A stretch of 64,000 nucleotides of DNA, from positions 715,136 to 779,135 of the forward strand of contig NC_030999.1 of assembly GCF_000149955.1 (NCBI RefSeq), in the 5' to 3' direction. This DNA is from Fusarium oxysporum f. sp. lycopersici 4287. Taxonomy: Eukaryota; Ascomycota; Sordariomycetes; Hypocreales; Nectriaceae. The notes under the pieces are model-generated. The model saw nothing but the letters and a program-made list of their open reading frames with translations, ran no database searches and was not told the origin of the DNA. Below are positions 29,907 to 40,274 of this stretch, piece after piece (the stretch's first letter is position 1; the number at the start of each line of letters is the position of its first letter). A program made the position numbers and the translations under genes.

Positions 29907-32643
29907 ATGGCACCTGAAGAAATTCTGCATCGGTTTAAAAAGATCGAAGAGATAGTTGTCCGATGTAGTTCTAGGCTGTCAATTGCCAAATCTCCGGCTG
30001 AAATATACGAAGAGAGGACGGCAGATATCCGAGGGCGCATCACCCAGTCATGGACAAGCTTGGATTTAGCTCCGGCTTCAGAGAAATCAAGACTCCGAGA
30101 CGATATCGTGGAGTTAGGTGGTCAGTTAAAAGAGCTGGAAATCAACTATGAGGCCGGCGCACAGGATGAGGAGAAGGCATATAACCAGGCGTTACAAGAG
30201 AACGTAGACATGCTCTGCTACGAACTACTAGAGATTATTGGACCTACCAAGATAGAGTCATATTTACACAGCACCTCGGGCGAGGATACCACACTCCAAG
30301 GGATCGTCGCCAGAGAAGTGTACGTTTCTAAAGGAATGCCCGAGGACAGGTACTTGAGTTCGACGACAACTCCCGCAGGCGTAGGTGCTCAACGCATCGC
30401 CCACATTCGTGATTGCTTACTGACTATCATAGAACAAACGAAAGAGAACATCGCCAGAATCCATAGGAAGGAAGCGTCGTCAAACCGACAAAGGTGACCA
30501 TCGTACCGACTTTGACAGTTCTATTATCTCTTCTACAGTTACAAGGTCTTCACAAAGACGAACACGGCATAGACACAGGAGATATGGCGATAACAGATCA
30601 ACTAATGGCGAAGACTTTGAGGGTATCACGAACCCGGATGCCGGCAGCGTCTATCTTGCATTTTGGGGAAAGTCCAAAGACTGGTTAGCTGTGCTCCTGC
30701 TTCCGATGCAGAATCTTCCAAGTGTCGGCATTTCAGGCTCGATGGAAAGCCTCGGCCTAGCAGAGGTCCTCCCTAAGTGCTACTGCAACGAGCAAGGTAA
30801 CTTTTCCTGGGCGGAGGGATATAACGATGGCGAATCTCTAGTCACGGAGCGTGAGTTCCCCGTGATGTACTTTGATGGTCAAAACTTTCCCGCCAAAAGC
30901 GCCGTCGGCTGGGTCTCTGCAAGAGATTTGAGACATTTCGACGCGACCAATAAGAACTCGCTTGTTCCTCACATACAATCGGTTCGCAAATTTCTCAAAG
31001 CTCGGGCAGAAAAACGTTCGCCAGAACAGGGAGTAGACGGGCCAAAGTCTGAAGCACCTGACACGACAGAACGGTCATCAAGAGTGGCCAACAACAACCC
31101 ACTTACGCCTCTGAAAGGTGAGTCGGATATATATTCACTCGATAGACTGGTGCGCTTACCATATTCAGTTCCTCGTCAGCTTCACAGAACTCAGATGCCG
31201 GTTCCTGATCAGGATCAAGAGGAATCCAGCCCTTTGCCCGCAACTCAACCAGTTTCGCCCTCAGACCACGTCACCCCGCATGGTTCCCCCACTCAGCGAC
31301 ACTCATTATCCGATCTTCGAAGCGAAGAGGAACAACAGCCTCGACTGGATCTAGGAGACGTCGCGATAGTTTGTCATGAGCTGAGACGACAGCTTGATGA
31401 GCCTTGTAATCTCTCTGAGCCCGCAAGCACTAACGCACTTTCGAATGCGACACAAGAAATTCGCCACGATGCCGACTTAGTAGTAATACATTGCAACGAA
31501 AGAGCAAATGGGGCCACTGCCCCTGGGGAAAACATGAGAGCTGGGGTATTTGGATTATCTGGTTCAGAGCAAGCCCTTGGCGACGCTGTATGCCCATCGC
31601 ATCCACCACCAAAAGAGTCTTTCCCGGTGGAACCGATGTCAGAACCACTCAAAACGCCGGAATTCCAAGCAACAGAGACTTCCCTATCAAGCCCATCCAT
31701 CCCAAATACTTCATCAGCAGCCCCAACGCAACCAGCCCCACTCCGCGTTCCACAGCAGCATGCCCAACTTGAGATGGGTGGTCCTCACAGTAACCAACCC
31801 ACCACCAATGCTACATGTCCGACAATAGAGGAGGGGCAGCAAGCACACCAAGCTCCAAATGTGGTTAAGAGCAGCAATGAGACATCAGACGTCGTTGTCG
31901 GCATGCCACACCTGCGCCCTGTGCCGTGTGATGCGGGTCATCCATATATAAGTCACACAGGAGCTCTGTATAACTTCGAAGCCTCCAAATCTGTGCTTGT
32001 GTTGCCACCGATCAGCTCTATGCTTGAGCGGGGAGTAAACAGCCATCTATCACAGGAGCCCTTCAATCAGGCGCCACCTCTAACCGATCAGCCAACATTT
32101 TTTCCAGCTCCATCGGTCCGGGTAACCACCAGTGCACCATCGCCGTCATTACCACCACCATTACTACGAGCTCAGCCATTGTCGACCAAACTTACCACCC
32201 AATCGTCAGCTATTCAAGCATCGTCCAGTCAAGGATCAACTACCCAACATGTGCCTGCTCTTCCCCCTCAGGGCCAGAGCTGCGACTCGTTCCATACTCG
32301 AGTAGCGTCTTCGAGCACAACACCTGATCAGCATCACTTGACCAGTTCTGCAGGACCGACATCTGACTCGCTTGACGGATGTAATACACAGGTTTCCTAC
32401 GGGCTCGACGTGACTCTCCCAAAGGGTGATTGGTACAAAAATCTTCCTCGGGATCTGACCGAGTATCTAGAAAAGTATCAGCAGGATCACAACCTTAGCC
32501 TTGGGATCAATGGTCTGCGAATACAATCGGGTCATTACACATGTCCTTTCTGTAGCCAGCCAAAGAGGAAGCATTACGTACGCCCTGCCTCTTTCTCGAG
32601 CCACTTAGCACGCCACTGGGCTTCTCTCATGGAGAAGCATTGA
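29907..32643 (+). CDS. nuclear-type protein with NLS and C-terminal zinc finger, three exons
   Basis: Exon 1 is 29907-30380 (ATG, MAPEEILHRFKKIEE). Intron 1 is 30381-30432 (52 nt, GTAGGT, TTACTGAC branch, CATAG). Exon 2 starts at 30433. A probable intron 2, 31118-31168 (51 nt, GTGAGT...TTCAG), is in phase. The product is about 877 aa (894 if intron 2 is retained). It has helical charged residues 1-130; then, created only by splicing, a bipartite-like NLS (NKRKR...GRKRRQ); a small beta-rich region (VYLAFWGKSKDWLAVLLLP ... VGWVSARDL), PWWP- or Tudor-like by weak impression; a long Ser/Pro/Gln-rich disordered stretch; and a C-terminal YTCPFC...HLARHW zinc finger. No family recognised. A chromatin or transcription role is inference. 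Confidence 0.65.
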
Positions 32644-33097
32644 GGATATTGTCGATGTTTCGTATTGATTTCTGTTGCGGGGTTATAGCGTTGTGTTTCT
32701 CAGCGACAAAAGATCGGTGACGGATGCGGAATGGTGACTATAGGGGTTCTATTTCTTGATTCAAGCGTGCTACAGTTGGCACATAATAGATTTTTATGAA
32801 GGTTGATCGAGTTACGCCTCACTTATCGTTTATGTAGATGTGAAAAAAAAAGAGATAGACGCGTCCCTGAGAGCGACGAGATCCTACAGGTTTAAAACTG
32901 ACAAAGCATCAGGGATGCTTCCTTAATTATCATCCTCCGAATCGAGTTCATTGTGAGTTTGATGATAAGAGTCGCAATCCTAGGACACGCAAAAAGGATG
33001 TAATTCGCCATGCTAAAACGTGCAAACCATGTCCTTCTGTTTTTAATCTCTGATTGCCTTTCACCCGCTTGAGAACCCTACTCAAGAATGTAGACCA
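32644..33097. other. intergenic, nothing recognised
   Basis: 3' flank of the zinc-finger gene. No repeat or frame of note. Confidence 0.5.
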
Positions 33098-33226
33098 GAA
33101 ATGCGCCGCATTTCCACTTCTGCACCAATCAGAATCTCCATTTTCTTACCCCGAATTTCCCCTCTGGAAATGCGCCGCATTTCCATTTAGGCCTGTAAAC
33201 CGAGAACACGAAATGCGCCGCGTTTC
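33098..33226. repeat. three copies of a near-perfect palindrome, GGAAATGCGCCGCATTTCC
   Basis: Copies at 33098-33115, 33166-33184 and 33210-33226 (the last with one change, GCGTTTC). Each is an inverted repeat about a C-C centre. They are spaced about 68 and 44 bp apart and recur nowhere else seen in the window. They could be protein-binding sites or remnants of a small repeat. Confidence 0.75.
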
Positions 33227-33420
33227 TTCCACGAAGGCCTGTGCCAACCATGTAGACGACCGCGCTCTTAGACTTCACAGCGTGTAGTAATTTCGGTTGT
33301 GTCGATTAGGAGGAAGGGAGCAGCAATCAAGCTCTCCCTTGATTCTTGGCTAAATGTGGCTTCATAGAGGGTATCCGATCCTCTTGGTGCCTTCTCAACT
33401 TTATCAATATGACAGGCCTC

Positions 33421-33602
33421 GCCTTGCTAGTAAATCTACAGCCAATCACCCTGCACTTCTATTTATAAAATCGTCATGTATCCTAGACTGTCGTTTACCC
33501 CTGCCTCTTACGTGAATGTTTATTAAGAGAGATGGTATCGCATTGAGCTTGCTTAAAGACTTAAAGTGAATGTGATGAGCAGTAGCAAATGTGTTGATTG
33601 AT
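33421..33602 (+). repeat. SINE-like dispersed repeat, copy B
   Basis: About 182 bp, GCCTTGCTAGTAAATC...CAAATGTGTTGATTG, followed by a GTT-rich tail (33611-33624). Inverse of copy A at 10220-10402 and related to the 5'-truncated copy C at 48993. Confidence 0.75.
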
Positions 33603-33624
33603 TGCTATTGGTTGTTGTTGTTGT

Positions 33625-35466
33625 GTTTCGTGAAAGGTATTTCCATTCCGCAGAGTTACTTACAGCATACAGCTAGATTACTAAAGCAGGTGTTTCCGAA
33701 GGCGGCAGATGGTCTGTGCGACGCGTCGCGGGCCGTTTGGGAAACCCCGCATCGCACCACCATGTTTACGACAGCTGCTTGAGTCTGACCTTGATGACAC
33801 GTCTTTCGAATGTATGTATGTCTGGAACCGCAACTAAGTACCCTACGAAGATGGCTCGCTATCGAACCAGTGAGTTTCCAAAATCATAACCTGAAAATGG
33901 ACATCTAAACTTACGTTATAAAAGCACAACGGGCTCGCTCACGACGCTCAGAGCATAGAATAACCAAACAGCGCAGTCGTTGACTGCAATTGAAGAACGA
34001 GCGATGTGTAGTTGGAACTCTGAAGAATTCAAGCCAATCAATATCTGCAGGCGATCCCGGCGGACGTGTGTACCTGCATTGAACAACCTATAGCTCGATA
34101 GATGAAACTCTACTGTATTCGCTCAACAAGACATCATATCGGCATCTTCAGCGTTGCCTCTGGGCTCGTTACAATTCCCCAGTCTCCTCCTCTCCATGAA
34201 CTTGGGAGAGTAGCCAGTACTAGCGGCTGCATTGAGCCAATCATTGACTGACAGGGAAGTTTAAGTCAAAGTTTTCCCATGCTTTTTGACTCCAGCTGAG
34301 GTTTTTGAGAGACGTAATAGATGATTTTTGTTGTCTTTAGGTCGCGTCTGACGCCTGGCTGCATAGATTTCGAAGAGCATTTTTGATGATATGTCATCTT
34401 GCCTTTTAGTAAGGCCGACAGGAATCGCCGGGCAAGAGAATGGACCTCCAAGGCTGGTATGGAGCTCGAATGGACTTTCGGACTCGGAACGGAAGGCAGC
34501 TCCTCCAGACATGTTTGCGCTGTGTTGCTCGTGCAGTCTCAGAATTTCACCCTTCAGGGAGGCCACCTCTTCTTCACATCTTTCAAGGCTGGCCAAATGC
34601 TCCCATTCACGAAGCCGAATCTATCTGAATCTGAAGAATGGGAAGACTACAAGACTATCGGACAATCTGGACTGGCTACATGCCAAATGCCATGTTATCT
34701 GGGAAGTTACCTCTCACTCCTATTGGCTGAATGTACCTGGAAGGACCCAACAGGTCTTCTATGTCGACCTATCGCGCCCAGCACCGACTGACTACCAATC
34801 ATTACAGAGACCAGATTGCATACAACCGGCACCTATTCTAATAGGTTGTGAGGAGTAGTGGCAGGTAGAATGCATATTCGATGAGCAGTGAAAGACTGAG
34901 GAAGGCATGAGGCATAAGGCACGTTAATGAAATGGGTTGGCTACTCTAAGGCTACGTGGGAACTCATTGGTAACCTGCAAGCTACTATTCAGTGGACACT
35001 CTGGCGTAAGAATCATAAGAGAAGCCGCAGATAACCATTAACTCTTTTCCGTCAGGGAAGGGATGGGCTAGTCGTAATGGTATCGCAAGTTGCAAGCATG
35101 ATCGTATGATACAATTTGTTCGTTATGGGCTGCTGGAGCAATTCATCTTCGAGATGTTACATATATATCACAAACTAACATTGCAATAAGGAATCAAGGA
35201 GCAAGCACCATCCATATTAATGAATAGCATATACTCCCAAAACCTTCTGGACATGATAATAAATATACTCCCTTAAGTGGAAGCAGAAGGGTCCAGATTC
35301 TGAGTTACTTTAATTTTTGGAACGACTCTAAATATTCGGTTACTTTGGTCCTAAATCTGTCTTTCATTAGCATGCTTCCTAAAATTTCAGCTTTAAGATG
35401 ACTTACTGCGTAAACCGGCTTTAGAAAAGCATCACCAAAAATATCCAAGGCCAATTTGCCCCTCGA
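33625..35466. other. decayed region without a convincing gene
   Basis: A minus-strand frame near 34261-34596 has a coiled-coil look (LERCEEEVASLKGEILRL) and may be a gene fragment, but it lacks flanking exons and is followed by stops. The plus strand is open over 34391-34858 without recognisable motifs. The rest is AT-rich and empty. Confidence 0.4.
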
Positions 35467-35820
35467 CTAAACTCCGCCATACCAGTTGTCATTATCTATA
35501 GGTGCAAAAGCCAAGTCCTCGGGCTGGATTACAAATTGCCTATCCCTGATGACTACCTTAAATTCTGGAAGGTCTTCTACCCTTATGCTTGTAGGGAAGA
35601 TATAGCCCTGTTGGGTCGAGTCATAGGTTGCCCTAGGGATTGCATTGTAAAGCGCCTTACAGACCTCGTCAGGAACAAAGATTAGGGTGGTTCTGGTATC
35701 CGCAACGGCCTCATTACCGGATAGTTTGATGATACTGCCATTTACAGAGATACTGGTAGATGGGACACCAGTACCGACAATGATGATGAGATAAACATCA
35801 GCCATACAAGGAGACTCACT
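35467..35820 (-). pseudogene. pepsin-like aspartic protease, C-lobe relic
   Basis: The minus strand encodes the second lobe of an A1-family protease: GNEAVADTRTTLIF, VCKALYNAIP, QQGYIFPTSI, FAPIDNDNWYGG. The catalytic triplet DTG reads DTR here (glycine lost), which should inactivate the enzyme. No first lobe or signal peptide is found upstream. Secreted acid proteases of this kind are common in saprotrophic and pathogenic fungi; this one is a fragment in AT-rich, mutated sequence. Confidence 0.75.
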
Positions 35821-36064
35821 CGCATGAAATCCGAACAGAAATAAGGATTAAATTTAAAACCGGTATATTGTTTGTATCCTTGAGGTATTAACTTAGTGAA
35901 GTAACTTCCTTGCCTAGTGTCCATAAGAGGCACTTATCTAATCTATCCACTACTAATGTCAGCGTTTTATAACCCTTTAAGTCTGAAATCCTTAATACTT
36001 TGATGAGGTATCTCTTTGCTGAGTATTTAACCTAGGCTGGAGAATTAACCTAGATTCTGGAAAT

Positions 36065-36299
36065 CTAACAGTAATTTCTATCGAGTTGGTCGATACTATT
36101 TTGATCTGGTTCACCAGAGTAGTAGCAATTAATAAAGCACCCAGCAAAACTACTACTTTGAACGCAGCTGTCGGCTCCAGTCTTCTCTTGCGCCTCATTA
36201 GCCAACCTCTGGCAGTCGCTTGTAGTGAAGTCACTTAGATCAAGATAATAGTAGCCATAAATATCGTGAAGAGCCCGTTTAAGTCTCCAACAAGTGTAG
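36065..36299 (-). pseudogene. Cys-rich coding fragment, family unknown
   Basis: The frame YYYLDLSDFTTSDC...GADSC...GCFINCYYSG reads like part of a small secreted Cys-rich protein. It has no start of its own and overlaps the tail of the RNase H relic in another frame. It may be an exon of a lost gene. Confidence 0.25.
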
Positions 36300-36668
36300 G
36301 TAACTCCTGAAACAGTGTCGCGTTTTCGCCCAGTCTCCGTTTGGCAGCCTTCTAACCATTGGTCTCCCATTTCAATGCCCATTCAGTCATCCCCTTAACA
36401 AGATAGTCCGAGTCTGCCTTGATGACAATTGTATGGAACGGCTCATCTCCAAACGCCTTGGTTCATACAAACTCTTTTCCTTGTTTCAGTGCAAGGATGC
36501 CGGCTTTTAATTCTGTGATCTGATTCGTCACATGCGGCTTGGTCAACAGGACGCTCTGGTTATATATAGATCTTCGCCCAAAGAACACCTTGACAACAGC
36601 TTTGGCGCTTACCTGGCCATTACCCTTGCAGACACCGTCAACTAAGATGAATATGCTGTCGACACGTG
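36236..36668 (-). pseudogene. RNase H-like domain gene with in-frame stops
   Basis: One minus-strand frame reads through the RNase HI core: LVDGVCKGNG (first Asp), ITELKAGILALK (Glu) and IKADSDYLVKGMTEW (second Asp), then WETNG-stop-KAAKR. The TAG replaces the Trp of the conserved NGW, and an earlier TGA follows KEFV. The fold resembles cellular RNase H domains in fungal genes, not the copia type. TGG to TAG is the change expected from RIP on the opposite strand (CCA to CTA). Confidence 0.7.
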
Positions 36669-36806
36669 ATACGCATATCGTGGTAGTTACCAGCCGTCAA
36701 AGATTTCCATTTGAGAACAAGGAAGATTCGAGGTACCTTCCCTACAAATACAGCAGCTGCTGTCTGAGTTAGGCTTGTCATTAGATAAGCCTGGAAAAGC
36801 TAGTAC

Positions 36807-38190
36807 AATCACGTGCCAAAAGTCTGGAATCACCCCGCTCGACCCTCGCTTTCTCACCAAGGTAGCTCAACCATCTCATCAACTTTAACACGCAGTATCT
36901 CGATGAAAGATGGCTTCTGAAGAGCGCTCTTTTGGCTCAGAAATAAGCGGAAATCGCCAATTCAATCATGAATTTACTCCGGTCCAAAGAGCTGCAATAA
37001 TGGCGGAGTTACGGGCCAGCAAATCTCACCGTATAGTTGCGGCTAACTTGAACACCACGCAAGGTACAATATCGAAGACCAAAAAACGCTGGGAAGAAGA
37101 GGAAATACTGCAATCTAGGGCACGAAAAGGGCGTCCTAAGAAACTTACGGCGCTGCAGATTGTAAGAATTAATTCATTTATTAATCGGCATCGTAAGATC
37201 ACTTGGAATGACGTTCTTCTTGAGCTTGGTTTAGATGTCTCAATCCGTACCTTAAAACGACGTCTACAGAGCCATTGGCGCCGTAAATGGCGGTCAAAAA
37301 GACGGATTAAACTGTCAGAAGAAGATGCAAAAGCCAGGCTTAAATACTGTGAATTTTGGCTCCGTCATCTAGACGATTACATACAGGTAAGTCAGTTAAA
37401 AGTGAAGCTATCACCACTGACTTTGCCGTACAGATTTGCTTCAGTGACGAAGTTACTGTACAGAATGCACCGAACAATCCCGACGGCTGGGTCTTTCGCC
37501 GACCTGATGAGAGATATAGGACGGACCTAGTTAACATTCAGTCACACGGAAAGGCTTATCAGTCGGTCATGTTCTGGGGAGCCATTGCTGGAACTTATAG
37601 GTCATATATTATCCCTATGATAAGGGACCCGGCGGCCAAAAAAGGAGGTTATTCCAGCTCGTCATATAGGAAAGCTCTTACAGAAGGTCTCCTCCCTTTC
37701 CTCGATAAATTTGATCTATTTCAGCAACACAACGCCCGTGTGCACATCGCCAAAGCTACAATAGATTGGTTGCTTTTACACAGCATTATTCCAATTAATT
37801 GGCCGGCACATTCCCCTGATTTAAACCCAATTGAACATATCTGGAAGGCTTTAAAAGCTAAATTACGAAGGATTCATCCAGAATATATCAAATTAGGCAA
37901 AAGCGAGGCTCACAGGAAATTGCTGATTAAATGGATCCAAGAAGCGTGGGAGGCCTTGCCGGACCACCTGATTTTGAAGCTCACGAAGTCTGCCGAAAAC
38001 AGGCTTCGCGCTTGCTTGCGCGCGCGTGGTTGGTATACAAAATATTGATCTCCTGATTCAGGGCTTTAAAATGATATATAACTGAAGCTATCACGATAAT
38101 TCCCTCTATTTCAATTGCAATGTGAAGTCAGGCGGTGAGATCGAGGGTGCTGTTGGGGGTGGTGATTCCAGAATTTTGGCCTGACATTTT
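36807..38190 (+). mobile_element. Tc1/mariner-like element
   Basis: About 1.38 kb with imperfect inverted ends. The left end holds GCCAAAAGTCTGGAATCACC (from 36816). The right end holds its inverse GGTGATTCCAGAATTTTGGC (to about 38180). Further in, GACCCTCG pairs with CGAGGGTG and TCTCACC with GGTGAGA. TA dinucleotides at 36805-36806 and 38191-38192 fit the expected target duplication. The outermost bases match poorly, so the ends are approximate. Confidence 0.75.
36910..38048 (+). CDS. Tc1-like transposase, one intron, 363 aa
   Basis: Exon 1 is 36910-37386 (ATG, MASEERSFG), intron 37387-37433 (47 nt, GTAAGT, CACTGAC, TACAG), exon 2 is 37434-38048. The join YIQ-ICFSDEV is in phase. N-terminal helix-turn-helix: FTPVQRAAIMAEL and IVAANLNTTQGTISKTKKRW. 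DDE core: CFSDEVTVQN (first Asp), then FQQHNARVHIAK, where the family normally has QDNAP-H so the second Asp is His here, then HSPDLNPIEHIWKALK (Asp and Glu). With the second catalytic Asp lost the enzyme should be inactive, although the frame is intact. Confidence 0.9.
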
Positions 38191-38192
38191 TA

Positions 38193-38787
38193 CATTTTGA
38201 GGTTTCTTATCAGCTGGTATTTTCGCTCCAATAAGAACGATAAGCCCAAGACGGCTTATCAGTGGGCTTGATTACCGATAAGGCGGACCGGACTAGCTAT
38301 ATTCCTAGCGCCGTTTATTCAGAATCTCATTCCGACCCAATCTCGCCTAGTCTAGTATGACTCTTTTCTCCTCTCCTCTCCACCTGCACCTCCTCACAAT
38401 GCTGACATCGTCAAAAACTACGAATACAGCCCTTTGGCAAAGGCATCCCATCCCTCAATATCGACGTCCCAATTCCTAGAAGAAGCCCGTTCATTGCGCT
38501 ACACCCATATAAAATTCCGGATTATACCCACGCGAACGAGTCCGCCTCCTTCGCTGGAATAACCGGGGCGTGTAGAAGGGACCTGCTCGGATTCACAGTT
38601 CACCTGGAGTTCGGGGCGACCTTACAGTTCACCTGGAGGTCACAGGTCACCTGGCAGCGTGGCCGGCTTCCCTTGGAACTTTGGCGTCGATTGAGGGTTT
38701 GGTTGGGACTGGAACTCTACAGCTAAGTCCAGCCTTTAGTCTTGTCATGCTGATCAATCGGTAGCGCATTCCCTTTCTTTATTTATT
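38193..38787. other. intergenic, nothing recognised
   Basis: Contains a short direct repeat, TTCACCTGGAG(TT/GT), near 38600-38640, and a T-rich leader (TTTCTTTATTTATT) just before the next ATG. Confidence 0.4.
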
Positions 38788-39693
38788 ATGGCGACGACTT
38801 CAATTAATCTTCACGGTGTGACGGCTACTCTCGGGTACCAATACGACGGCACGACGCGGTTCTTGACGAGGCCTGACCCAGATAATGCTCCGATTCGATT
38901 CACGTTACATGCTGCAGCGAAATCCGCCCTATTCGACATCGTGGTTCCCATCAGATACAAGGCCAAGACCTCATCAAAGTCCATCAATATTCGTATCAGC
39001 CCTCTATCGATTACTTCCCTCAAGTACTCCACCAAAACAGATCTTCCCGATCAAGTCAAGCCGATATTCCCTTCTGCGATATGTCTCGAAATGCAACTGA
39101 GAGAGACCGCTACCATTCTTATACCCAGTTTCATCAAGGAGCCGGTTGAGGTAGCCAGGCGTCGGTCGGGGATGGTCCTCAACTCGTTATACGAACTGTC
39201 ACATGCCACGAATTTATCCATCTATATCTTGGACTCATCACTGTCTTCAGATCAGCTGCAGGCTATCAGTACAGCAATTGCAGAACGACAGCTGCGACCA
39301 GTCGCTGGCCCGGACCACGATGTTTCTCGAATGTTTAGTGGCAGTGGTGCGAAGCCTACGACACTTCCTGCACCGTTGCCGCCATCTTATGACAAAGTCG
39401 TGACGGTCGAAACGAATCCCCCTTTGTACAACGAATCCTCAACCTTTGATCCGCCCGATGCTCGCTCACGCAAGCGTAAGCCAAGCCAAGAAGCGGTCGC
39501 CGACTCTGATACAGTCTGGAACAAGTTGGAGCAACTTGAGGCCATGTTCAACCGCCAGAGAGAGCAGGATGTCCATGCTGCTAACCAGTCACTTGTTATC
39601 CAAGAGTTGCGTGTCGAGGTGGCTGAGCTGCGAGAACAGCTTGCGACGTGCGAGAAGAAATACGAGGACTTGGATGTTGTGGGCTTTCTGTAA
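38788..39693 (+). CDS. hypothetical protein with basic patch and C-terminal coiled coil
   Basis: An intronless 301-aa frame from ATG (MATTSINLHGV). Residues 1-160 look globular and beta-rich (IRFTLHAAAKSALFDIVVP; SINIRISPLSITS). A linker with PAPLPPSY follows, then a basic RSRKRKPS that could act as a nuclear signal, and a heptad-patterned coiled coil (WNKLEQLEAMFNRQ ... LRVEVAELREQL). I do not recognise a named family. The frame is clean, the start context is reasonable and codon usage looks normal, so it is probably a real gene. It lies about 0.6 kb upstream of the Helitron coding region and could be Helitron cargo. Confidence 0.6.
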   Translation: MATTSINLHGVTATLGYQYDGTTRFLTRPDPDNAPIRFTLHAAAKSALFDIVVPIRYKAKTSSKSINIRISPLSITSLKYSTKTDLPDQVKPIFPSAICLEMQLRETATILIPSFIKEPVEVARRRSGMVLNSLYELSHATNLSIYILDSSLSSDQLQAISTAIAERQLRPVAGPDHDVSRMFSGSGAKPTTLPAPLPPSYDKVVTVETNPPLYNESSTFDPPDARSRKRKPSQEAVADSDTVWNKLEQLEAMFNRQREQDVHAANQSLVIQELRVEVAELREQLATCEKKYEDLDVVGFL

Positions 39694-40274
39694 GGATTAG
39701 AAGCCAGCTCACAGTGTAAGAAAAGGCTAGTTCACCGGTACCAGTACATCGAAGGGTATTCAAACTTATTGCATCCCACTGTATCTCATTCTAGAGGAAG
39801 GATGCTTTGTCGGGATTTTTAGTCTCGAAACTAAGGAACTCGGGAAGTTGGAACAGCACGAGACTGCGGTGAAAAGTGTTCTCCCTAAAATTAGGCGCTA
39901 ATATAAAAGGTATAAAACCTCGTCCATCTACTAAATATTATACCATTCCTATGCCATAATTCAGCCGAAGGCTGACTCTACATTAATTCATAAGTTTTCC
40001 CGAGTAATGAGGGTTTGGTGCAGACAGGGATAAATAAGTTTCTCGGAATCTGATTGGTCCAGATTTTGTATGGCCAGCCGCGAAAGAACGCGCAACTGGC
40101 TGATGGCACCAAAAGAGTGGGGCCAATCGGTGCTGGCCCCTGAAAGGCTCACGCGGAGTGCCGGCAGCTTGCGTCCATTTGGAATTGTTTGTTTACTCAG
40201 TACTGTGCCAGTACCACGCGTTCAATTCATCTCCCCAATTCGACAGGTCTCGATATGGCCTCGTTGATTGAGTA
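39694..40274. other. intergenic; holds one orphan transposon end
   Basis: TTGCATCCCACTGTA at 39769-39783 matches the inverse of the first 15 bases (with TA) of the MITE at 47659-47874, but no partner end was found to its left. The Helitron 5' terminus probably lies in or near this stretch and could not be fixed. Confidence 0.45.

Noticed and set aside
30496..30520. 25-nt intron GTGACC...GACAG to fix the frame of the zinc-finger gene
   Set aside because: Too short for a spliceosomal intron; the 52-nt intron at 30381-30432 with consensus branch site solves the frame instead.
34391..34858. 155-codon plus-strand frame
   Set aside because: Overlaps several other frames, no motif, no splice signals; likely chance.
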